This document shows, in pieces, positions 54,149 to 61,854 of a stretch of 64,000 nt of DNA. The position numbers were made by a program, and so were the translations under genes. This DNA is from Arundinibacter roseus (GTDB taxonomy: Bacteria; Bacteroidota; Bacteroidia; Cytophagales; Spirosomataceae), in contig NZ_SMJU01000004.1 of assembly GCF_004348825.1 (NCBI RefSeq), forward strand, positions 202,759 through 266,758. Direction: 5' to 3'. The stretch's first letter is position 1. Each line of letters begins with the position of its first letter. Under the pieces are notes generated by a model that saw only the letters and a program-made list of their open reading frames with translations, was not told the origin of the DNA and made no database searches.

Positions 54149-56194
54149 TTAGAACACTTTTGACCCCGAAATAAGCGGATCCTGAAAGTTATTTTTACTT
54201 TCGATCAATACCTTTTCCCATTCTTTTCGGGTTAAGTAACCCAATTCAGGACTCAATACAAAGACAGTATTAGTGGCCGTAGATAATCGGGCCTTTTGGG
54301 GAAATCGTTTGTTTCGTACTATCACCACTTGCGGCTTTTGAGTTTCCGACAATGCATCCATTTGAATAGCCGTACGTGGGGTACGCAACAAAAAACTCTC
54401 GTTAAGTTCTTTGGGTGGCAAGTCCAGCCATTCAATAGTTTTGATGCCAAGTGCAGTAAAGTAGTTCGCCAAGTGGTAGTCAAAAGCTCCCGAATCTTTT
54501 CGGAATTCGGGATTGGCTGCTACAAAAGCACTTTGCCCCTGCGTAAAAGTCAAAACCGTGTGCCGGGGAATTGCGTGAAAAACCAACCGCGACGTGGCGA
54601 AGGAATCAACAAGTTGGACCGTCGTGTAAAAGGCGTACAGGAATAAAACTGCGGCTACCGCTTTAAGATATGTATATTCTCTCGCTGAAAAAAGTTTGTA
54701 CAGCAAAAGCAGGATGATGAAAAGTAAACCTACCTCAACGAAATCTATATGTAGATTTTTCAAAAGACCATACGGCATGTTTGATGGAATCTGAGCAAAT
54801 CCATTCATGAGTCGGGCTACAATATCTACCCCGAAAGCGAACATCGTGGCCAACAACTGAAACGAAAGTAGCTGTGAAACCAGAATGGCAATGGTGCCGT
54901 AAATTAGAAATGTGGTCAGAAAAATAACGAAAGGATTGACCAGCCAAAAGTAAAGCGGGAATTGATGAAAGTAAAAAACGCTGATTGGAAAGGTAAACAG
55001 CTGCGCCGCAAACCCAACTGCCGATACTTCCCAGAACAGTCGGAGGTATTTATTTTCGATTTGAAAAAGATTTTTTAGTAACGGATAAGCCAGCATAATG
55101 CCGGCTACGGCTGCAAAAGATAGCTGAAAACCTACTGTAAATAGTGCATACGGATCCAGTAGCAACAAAAAGAACGCTGTTATGGAAAGGGTATTCAGGC
55201 CAAATTGCCGGCGTTGAAAAACTTTTGTCAGAGCAAACAGAAAACACATAATCGACGCACGAATGACCGACGCGGGCAAACCGGTAATCAACGCGTAACC
55301 ACCCAATGTTAGTCCTATAAAAAGTATATACGCATAACGTCCGGTTGGGTGTTTCGCCAAAGGCGCTAACAACCAGGACAATAAGGCAAATAAAATCCCG
55401 ACGTGGAGGCCGGAAACTGCCAAAACGTGTACAGTGCCCGAGCTAACATAATCATTGAGTTGGTCTTGCGCTAAATCTTCCCGGCGTCCCAGCAGCATGG
55501 CTTTTACGAGTCCGTACGCTTTGGGGTTGTTAAGATGATTTTTCAATGCTGCATCCGCATGTTCAGAAACCCGCATGGGCCATGTGGTCCAGGGAGTCTC
55601 CCCTCCTTCCAGAATTATGAGCGATTGTTCATTTACGTACATTGTCCAGGCAATCCCCTTGCGTTCCAGGTACGCACGATAATCAAATTCTCCCGGATTT
55701 AGCGCTTTGGGTGGTCGTTGTAGTTTCTGATTTTTGACAAGAATCAAATCGCCGGCACGGGGAAATTTCTTTATTTTATCCGAAAGTGAAAGTCGAACGG
55801 CTATTCGAACGGGCTTCCAGTTTTCATTTTCCAGGGTTTTTAAGAGTTCAGCTTCAAAGCGATAGGTCGATTTTCTCTTTTCTCCGGGAGTTTTTATTTG
55901 AAATACAAACTGGGTTTCTGCTTCTGAAACGGCTGACAAATCGTCCTGAAATTCAATATGTTTAACACCCGTAGCCAGAAAACCAAGTGCCCCAAGTGTT
56001 ATGGCCAACACAACAGCCCGCTGAGTAGATTTGTTCTCCCAGGCATACAAACCGACACATCCCAAAAAAACAATTCCCCCGCTGAGCTGCAAGGAAAGAG
56101 GCAGAAATGCAGGGGAAAGATTCAGAAAATCAAAAGTTAAAATCCCCGCCAACAGCGGAAATAATAGCCGGATGGAGGGATGTGTATCAGACAT
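54149..56194 (-). CDS. ComEC/Rec2 family DNA uptake channel protein
   Basis: This 681-residue inner-membrane protein has N-terminal helices and a DUF4131-like OB domain (about 90-220), then the multi-helix competence domain starting at 'HVLAVSGLHVGILFALLSWLL' with 'GLPASVIRASIMCFLFALTKVFQRRQ' and about seven more helices to residue 510. The C-terminal 160 residues look like a reduced metallo-beta-lactamase fold but lack the HxHxDH metal motif, so nuclease activity is doubtful. The start follows the M43 gene by one base. It is probably the DNA translocation channel for natural transformation. Confidence 0.88.
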   Translation of the reverse strand: MSDTHPSIRLLFPLLAGILTFDFLNLSPAFLPLSLQLSGGIVFLGCVGLYAWENKSTQRAVVLAITLGALGFLATGVKHIEFQDDLSAVSEAETQFVFQIKTPGEKRKSTYRFEAELLKTLENENWKPVRIAVRLSLSDKIKKFPRAGDLILVKNQKLQRPPKALNPGEFDYRAYLERKGIAWTMYVNEQSLIILEGGETPWTTWPMRVSEHADAALKNHLNNPKAYGLVKAMLLGRREDLAQDQLNDYVSSGTVHVLAVSGLHVGILFALLSWLLAPLAKHPTGRYAYILFIGLTLGGYALITGLPASVIRASIMCFLFALTKVFQRRQFGLNTLSITAFFLLLLDPYALFTVGFQLSFAAVAGIMLAYPLLKNLFQIENKYLRLFWEVSAVGFAAQLFTFPISVFYFHQFPLYFWLVNPFVIFLTTFLIYGTIAILVSQLLSFQLLATMFAFGVDIVARLMNGFAQIPSNMPYGLLKNLHIDFVEVGLLFIILLLLYKLFSAREYTYLKAVAAVLFLYAFYTTVQLVDSFATSRLVFHAIPRHTVLTFTQGQSAFVAANPEFRKDSGAFDYHLANYFTALGIKTIEWLDLPPKELNESFLLRTPRTAIQMDALSETQKPQVVIVRNKRFPQKARLSTATNTVFVLSPELGYLTRKEWEKVLIESKNNFQDPLISGSKVF

Positions 56195-56195
56195 G

Positions 56196-57530
56196 CTAAT
56201 TCACGACAAATCGTTTGGTAACGGTTTCATTGTTCATTTGTACCCGCAACAAATAATTACCGGGAGGAAGTAGCCGAATATCGGGCGAAAGCCTGCGGCT
56301 CCACACCTGAGTAAACGATTCTTGGTAAAGAAGCCTTCCATTCAGATCAAAGATTGCGTAAGTAAAATCCTGAAAATCAGGAAATCTAACTTCCACTGTT
56401 AAATCTTCATCTGCCGGATTAGGATAAATTTCGACTGTGAGATTGTCCGTTGATTCCAGGCGGCTTTCCCTCGCATACTCAACCAACAAAGCACGGCGCG
56501 GACTCAGCGCTAACACTGCACGCATACGTGCAACCTGATCATTGGTGAACACATTCATGCAGGAGTCAGGCGAGTAGTCGAGGTAATTTTCGATCATATT
56601 CCGGGTGACCGTTCCATTGCAGTTCGAGAATTTAGGAATACAAACCGTTGTTCGATTCGGTTCTTCGGTCGGTGGAGTATCTGCGCAATAGTCTGTCCCA
56701 CAAAAAGCATCGCCCCAGGTATGTATCAAACCGAGCCAATGCGCAATTTCATGCGTGGCTGTTCGTCCCAAATTATAAATTCGACTCGTAATCGCACCCG
56801 TATTTCTTCCAAAATTCCGGAAATCTATAATAACTCCGTCCGTTTTAGCTTTATTTTGATCAATAGAATTTAAACCATCCACGCCTTCTACCGATGGAAA
56901 CTGAGCTACACCCAAATAGCTGTTTGTGAGTCGGCAGGTCCAGATATTCAAATATTTCTCCGAAGGCCAATAACTAATAGAGGCCAAAAGTTCGGCATCG
57001 TTATACGGATTAAAACTCGTTTTGTCCGTATAAAAATTTCGCGTTATCCCGGTAGTTGGTCTACCATCAGGATCGTACTCCGCCAGGTAAAACTCAATGT
57101 AGGCATCAGCGCCAACAGGGCTGGTATTAAAACCCGGCGTACCAGGTTTTCGCCGATAATCTTCATTCAGTACGTCAAGTTGCGAGCGGATTTGCTCATC
57201 AGAAATATTGGCATTGTTAAGTCCACCCGTTGTATTTCCGGATTGATTATGAATTACATGCACAACAACCGGAATTCTTATTACCTCTTCAATAGCTCCG
57301 TTCCTAAACCTTCGCTCCGACTTCACCCATTGGTTTACCAGTGAATCCAGTCGCTCGCGTTTGGTTTTCCATTGTGGATCAGTAGTTTTGAGCAGTTGAT
57401 CCCGCTCAAAACTACCGCAACGCTGAATAAACCCTTCGTTAGTCTGAGCCACGGCTTGAAACGATGCCAGAAAAAGCAAAAGATAAATTCCGGATAAATA
57501 CTGCGCAGACTTACTTTTCGGACGTTTCAT
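56196..57530 (-). CDS. Secreted pappalysin-type M43 metalloprotease, T9SS type A
   Basis: This protein of about 444 residues has a signal peptide (from the ATG at 57530, ending AVAQ) and a pro-region ('RIPVVVHVIHN'). The M43 catalytic domain has the extended zinc motif HEIAHWLGLIH (260-270) and disulfide cysteines ('CGTDYCADTPPTEEPN'). The C-terminal domain of about 75 residues is a T9SS type A sorting signal ('VEIYPNPADEDLTVEV' ... 'LPPGNYLLRVQ'), so it is exported and anchored. The ATG overlaps the last 20 bp of phoH, and a longer upstream start is unlikely. Confidence 0.9.
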   Translation of the reverse strand: MKRPKSKSAQYLSGIYLLLFLASFQAVAQTNEGFIQRCGSFERDQLLKTTDPQWKTKRERLDSLVNQWVKSERRFRNGAIEEVIRIPVVVHVIHNQSGNTTGGLNNANISDEQIRSQLDVLNEDYRRKPGTPGFNTSPVGADAYIEFYLAEYDPDGRPTTGITRNFYTDKTSFNPYNDAELLASISYWPSEKYLNIWTCRLTNSYLGVAQFPSVEGVDGLNSIDQNKAKTDGVIIDFRNFGRNTGAITSRIYNLGRTATHEIAHWLGLIHTWGDAFCGTDYCADTPPTEEPNRTTVCIPKFSNCNGTVTRNMIENYLDYSPDSCMNVFTNDQVARMRAVLALSPRRALLVEYARESRLESTDNLTVEIYPNPADEDLTVEVRFPDFQDFTYAIFDLNGRLLYQESFTQVWSRRLSPDIRLLPPGNYLLRVQMNNETVTKRFVVN

Positions 57531-58464
57531 AAGCAGCCAAAATATCCTTGACAAGACGATGTCGAACAACATCAGAACCGTCGAGTTCCACAAACGAGAT
57601 TCCTTTGATGCCTTTCAGGATAGTTAAGGAATCAATCAAACCCGATTTTTGATTTTTTGGCAAATCCACCTGCGACTTGTCACCCGTGATTATCGCCTTG
57701 GAATTTGGGCCCATACGGGTCAGGAACATCTTCATTTGCATCGGAGTTGTGTTTTGGGCTTCATCCAGCAAAATAAAGGCATTATTCAGAGTACGTCCGC
57801 GCATGTAGGCCAACGGTGCAATTTCGACGATGCGATTTTCGACAAAGAATTTTAGTTTTTCCGGCGCAATCATATCATCAAGTGCATCGTAAATTGGCCG
57901 CAGATACGGATCAATTTTCTCTTTCAGGTCGCCGGGCAAAAAACCAAGATTCTCTCCTGCCTCCACGGCCGGGCGGGTTATAATAATTTTTTTTACCTCT
58001 TTATTCTTTAACGCCCTGACCGCCAAAGCCACAGCAGTGTAGGTTTTTCCGGTTCCAGCGGGACCTACTGCAAACACCAAATCATACTTGGCGGCAGCCT
58101 CCACGAGTTTTTTCTGATTCTCGGTTTTTGCCTTTACCACTACCCCCTTATTCCCATAAATAATGACATCTTCATCATTCTCAGGTTTTTGAGTTTGACC
58201 CGTTGTTGACAAATAGCCATTGAGATAACGCACCACGTGGTCGTTTGTAATGCGGCCATACTTCTGATAGTGACTCAAAAGTGAATCCAGAAGGTCTGTA
58301 ATTTTGACAATTTCGGAGGCAGTACCCTGTATCCGAATTTCATTGCCACGGGAAAGGATTTTACTCTCAGGAAACGCTGCTGCAACTTCCCGAATGTTTG
58401 AATTGTGCACGCCCAGAAAATCAACGAGCGAAACATCTTCGAGTGTTATTATTTTCTCTACCAA
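57511..58464 (-). CDS. phoH: PhoH family ATPase
   Basis: This cytoplasmic P-loop protein has an N-terminal KH-like region ('LGVHNSNIREVAAAFPES...IRIQGTA') and the PhoH ATPase domain with Walker A GPAGTGKTYTA and Walker B ILLDEAQNT. No ATG lies near the expected start. A TTG at 58464 gives MVEKIITLEDVSLVDFLG, the usual N-terminus, and about 317 residues; the frame extends 27 codons further to another TTG. PhoH proteins are implicated in RNA metabolism; the cellular role here is not known. Confidence 0.9.
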   Translation of the reverse strand: MVEKIITLEDVSLVDFLGVHNSNIREVAAAFPESKILSRGNEIRIQGTASEIVKITDLLDSLLSHYQKYGRITNDHVVRYLNGYLSTTGQTQKPENDEDVIIYGNKGVVVKAKTENQKKLVEAAAKYDLVFAVGPAGTGKTYTAVALAVRALKNKEVKKIIITRPAVEAGENLGFLPGDLKEKIDPYLRPIYDALDDMIAPEKLKFFVENRIVEIAPLAYMRGRTLNNAFILLDEAQNTTPMQMKMFLTRMGPNSKAIITGDKSQVDLPKNQKSGLIDSLTILKGIKGISFVELDGSDVVRHRLVKDILAAYETSEK

Positions 58465-58693
58465 ACGATTAGAATTTTGTTGACTAGTTAATAAGGATAA
58501 AATGTAGTAATTTAATTCAACTATTTCATCAAATATAAGACTCAATTTTTTGATAAAATCAACACTCTACCAACGTTAAATAAATGTATGAGGTTCAACA
58601 CATTCAGAATCAGCTAGTGTAGCGTTTAACAAAAAAAATACTTCTCCTGCCTCCTTTTCATACTCCCCGGCAATTTGTAATATTGTACTTACT

Positions 58694-60307
58694 ATGGACA
58701 ACGAAAAGACATTCAATTTTTTGAAAAAATCAGGCAGTCCGGCTCAGTCCGCCACTCGCCCGACAGGTGCTAACCGATGGTTAGGCAATGATTCGGGCAT
58801 GGGCAAACTCCCGCCGCAGGCTGTTGACATGGAAGAAGCAGTGCTGGGAGCTCTGATGATTGAAAAAGAAGCGCTGTCGGCAGTTGCTGATATTTTGAAG
58901 CCTGATAGTTTCTACAAAGAATCTCATCAACGTATTTACAGTGCAATTATTAATCTTTTCGTAAACTCCGAACCGATTGATTTACTCACAGTCACGGCAA
59001 AGCTGAGAAGTACCGGCGAACTGGAAATAATTGGTGGAGCCTCGTTTATTACCGAACTGACGTCCAAGGTCAACTCTGCTGCTAATATTGAATACCACGC
59101 CCGCATTATTTCGCAGGCAGCTATTAAGCGGGAACTCATTACGATTTCTTCCGAAATTCAAAAAGAAGCGTTTGAAGACACAACGGATGTTTTTAAGCTG
59201 TTGGATAAAACAGAACAGGCACTTTTTCAAATTTCTGAATCCAATATAAAAAAGAACTATGCTGACATGGGTGCACTCATGCGGCAGGCGCTGGAAGAGT
59301 TGGATCAGAAGAAAAATAATAAAGACGGACTAACGGGAGTGCCCTCAGGATTTAGTAGCCTGGACCGTCTTACGTCAGGCTGGCAAAAAACTGAATTGAT
59401 TATTTTGGCGGCTCGACCCGGTATGGGAAAAACCGCCTTCGTGGTGTCTTCCCTGCGAAATGCAGCCGTAGAGTTTAATATGCCGGTGGCCATTTTTTCT
59501 TTGGAAATGTCGTCGGTGCAGCTAGTCAATCGTCTGATTTCTGCGGAGGCGGAGATTGATAGTGAAAAAATAAGAAAAGGAAATTTGGCTCCCCACGAGT
59601 GGGCACAAATTCACCACCGCATCGGTCGACTTACGAATGCTCCTATTTTTATTGACGATACGCCTGCTTTATCTATACTTGAACTACGCGCCAAATGCCG
59701 GCGTTTGAAGGCGCAGCACGACATTCAAATGATTGTGATTGACTACCTCCAATTGATGTCGGGAGACACAGGAGGAAAGTCAAGCGGAAACCGCGAACAG
59801 GAAATTGCCTCGATTTCCAGATCGTTGAAAAATTTGGCCAAAGAACTTGACGTTCCCGTCATTGCCCTTTCACAGCTGAGCCGGGCCGTTGAAACGCGCG
59901 GAGGTGAAAAACGTCCGCAACTCTCTGACCTTCGTGAATCCGGTTCGATTGAGCAGGATGCCGACATGGTACTTTTCTTGTATCGCCCTGAATACTATGG
60001 GATTACGCAGGACGAAGCTGGTAATTCTGTTGCAGGAATCGGAGAAGTGATAGTGGCTAAAAACCGGGGAGGTTCACTTGATACTGTTCAGTTGAAGTTT
60101 ATCGGTAAGTTTACCAAGTTTACGGATGTGGATGCCTACTTTGCGCCATCACCAACTCCCACCGACCGCCCTCTGCCACCTGCTTCTACCAATCCTATTC
60201 AATCGTTTGAAAATAATTCCGGTGGCGGTGGAGCTACCTTTAAAAGTAAGGCCAATAATTTATCCAACTTTGATTACAAAGGCCCAGCCGAAGAACCACC
60301 TTTTTAA
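58694..60307 (+). CDS. dnaB: Replicative DNA helicase DnaB
   Basis: This 537-residue hexameric 5'-3' helicase works at the replication fork. The N-terminal domain starts 'PPQAVDMEEAVLGALMIEKEAL'. The RecA-like domain has Walker A AARPGMGKTAFV, 'FSLEMSSVQLVNRLISAEAEI', Walker B 'IQMIVIDYLQLMSG' and 'VPVIALSQLSRAVETR'. No intein interrupts it. The C-terminal tail of about 70 residues is polar and disordered. It is transcribed alone with a strong terminator. Confidence 0.97.
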   Translation: MDNEKTFNFLKKSGSPAQSATRPTGANRWLGNDSGMGKLPPQAVDMEEAVLGALMIEKEALSAVADILKPDSFYKESHQRIYSAIINLFVNSEPIDLLTVTAKLRSTGELEIIGGASFITELTSKVNSAANIEYHARIISQAAIKRELITISSEIQKEAFEDTTDVFKLLDKTEQALFQISESNIKKNYADMGALMRQALEELDQKKNNKDGLTGVPSGFSSLDRLTSGWQKTELIILAARPGMGKTAFVVSSLRNAAVEFNMPVAIFSLEMSSVQLVNRLISAEAEIDSEKIRKGNLAPHEWAQIHHRIGRLTNAPIFIDDTPALSILELRAKCRRLKAQHDIQMIVIDYLQLMSGDTGGKSSGNREQEIASISRSLKNLAKELDVPVIALSQLSRAVETRGGEKRPQLSDLRESGSIEQDADMVLFLYRPEYYGITQDEAGNSVAGIGEVIVAKNRGGSLDTVQLKFIGKFTKFTDVDAYFAPSPTPTDRPLPPASTNPIQSFENNSGGGGATFKSKANNLSNFDYKGPAEEPPF

Positions 60308-60330
60308 AAAATAGACTTGTCATTCAGTCA

Positions 60331-60369
60331 AAAGCCTGTATTCCAGCAAGGAGAATACAGGCTTTTTTT
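60331..60369 (+). terminator. Intrinsic terminator of dnaB
   Basis: A perfect 13-bp stem AAAGCCTGTATTC/GAATACAGGCTTT with a 9-nt loop is followed by a T run, 24 nt after the dnaB stop. Confidence 0.92.
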
Positions 60370-60400
60370 GGAAAGATTTTTTTGGAAAAATGCTTTCAGA

Positions 60401-61801
60401 TTATTCCTTACGATACAGCAACGTCACATTCTCCACATGGTGCGTATGCGGAAACATATCTACCGGGCGGGTCTTTACAACTGTGTAACGCGCCGAAAGG
60501 AGTTCAAGGTCACGGGCTTGCGTAGCCGAATTACAGCTGACGTATACAATGCGCTGAGGCGCTACGGCAAGTAAGGTTTCCACCACTGCCGGATCCATGC
60601 CTGCCCTCGGCGGATCAGTAATCACCACATCCGGACGTCCATAGCGGGTAAGGAAGTTTACATCAAGCACTTTTTTCATATCCCCGGCAAAGAACTCCGT
60701 GTTGTCAATTCCATTCAGGGCAGAATTTCGACGAGCACCCTGTACAGCTTCTTCAATATATTCAACACCAATTACCTTTTTGGCCATTCTTGCCACAAAA
60801 TTTGCAATTGTTCCCGTTCCAGTATACAAATCATACACCGTTTCCTGTCCGGTCAGTTCTGCATATTCACGGGCAACCGAGTATAACTGATACGCCTGTT
60901 CCGAATTGGTTTGGTAAAAAGACTTGGGACCAACCAAAAACGTCAGGTCTTCCATTTGTTCCCGTATAAACTCCTCCCCTGAAAAATGAACGACTTCCTG
61001 ATCCTGATAGGAATCATTTCCTTTTTGGTTGACAATATAAAATAAGGACGAAATGACCGGGAAATTCTCCTTCAAAAAATTCATTACCGAAGAAATAACC
61101 TCCGTTTGATGTTCGGCAAACTGAACAATCACCAGCACATCACCCATGTTGGATGTACGAATTATGACGTTGCGCATCATGCCTACATTCTTTTTCACAT
61201 CATAGTATACGTATCCCTGACTTTCAGCAAAGGCATGCAGGCTGTTTCTGATGGCATTGGAGGGGTCGGGTTGTAAATGACATTTTTCAACGTTGAATAT
61301 TTTGTCAAATCTTCCCGGAACATGAAACCCAAGTGCGTTTCGGGTAAAGTCACGGTCCGAATGAATTTCATCATTGGTCAGCCACCGGCTATTTGAAAAG
61401 GTAAATTCCAGTTTATTCCGATAAAACTCTCGATTTTGAGCGGGTACTATTTCCTCAAATAGTACATTTTTGAGTTTTCCAATTCTCTGAAAATGATCTA
61501 CAATCTGTTGATTTTTAAACCTTAACTGTTCCTCATAGTTAATATGCTGCCACTTACACCCACCACAAACTCCGAAATGTGCACAGTAGGGTTCGGTGCG
61601 CAGGCTTGAATACGAATGAAATTTGGTGATGACTCCTTCCCTGAATTTTTTCCGTTTATTGGTAATTTCAATATCCACGACATCTCCCGGCGCGGCATTT
61701 CCCTGAATAAAAACTACTCCTTCCTCTGATTTATAGATGCATTTTCCTTCGGCAGCAAAATCGGTTATGGTAATCTGTTCGTATTTTTTTCGGTTAAGCA
61801 T
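60401..61801 (-). CDS. rlmD: 23S rRNA (uracil-5-)-methyltransferase RlmD/RumA family
   Basis: This protein of about 466 residues is a SAM-dependent RNA m5U methyltransferase. An N-terminal TRAM domain runs to about residue 60. Iron-sulfur cysteines lie in 'CAHFGVCGGCKWQH'. 'GPKSFYQTNSEQAYQLY' and 'VYDLYTGTGTIANFVA' form the SAM site, and 'ITDPPRAGMDPAVVETL' with 'IVYVSCNSATQARDL' carries the catalytic cysteine. The ATG at 61801 (MLNRKKYEQ) is preferred over one 21 codons upstream, which would overlap the divergent gene at 61855. It could modify 23S rRNA U1939 or a related site; which one is not determined. Confidence 0.92.
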   Translation of the reverse strand: MLNRKKYEQITITDFAAEGKCIYKSEEGVVFIQGNAAPGDVVDIEITNKRKKFREGVITKFHSYSSLRTEPYCAHFGVCGGCKWQHINYEEQLRFKNQQIVDHFQRIGKLKNVLFEEIVPAQNREFYRNKLEFTFSNSRWLTNDEIHSDRDFTRNALGFHVPGRFDKIFNVEKCHLQPDPSNAIRNSLHAFAESQGYVYYDVKKNVGMMRNVIIRTSNMGDVLVIVQFAEHQTEVISSVMNFLKENFPVISSLFYIVNQKGNDSYQDQEVVHFSGEEFIREQMEDLTFLVGPKSFYQTNSEQAYQLYSVAREYAELTGQETVYDLYTGTGTIANFVARMAKKVIGVEYIEEAVQGARRNSALNGIDNTEFFAGDMKKVLDVNFLTRYGRPDVVITDPPRAGMDPAVVETLLAVAPQRIVYVSCNSATQARDLELLSARYTVVKTRPVDMFPHTHHVENVTLLYRKE

Positions 61802-61854
61802 AAAAATGATACAATTGAATTCACGAAATTTAATAAAATTTTGAATAGACGTGT

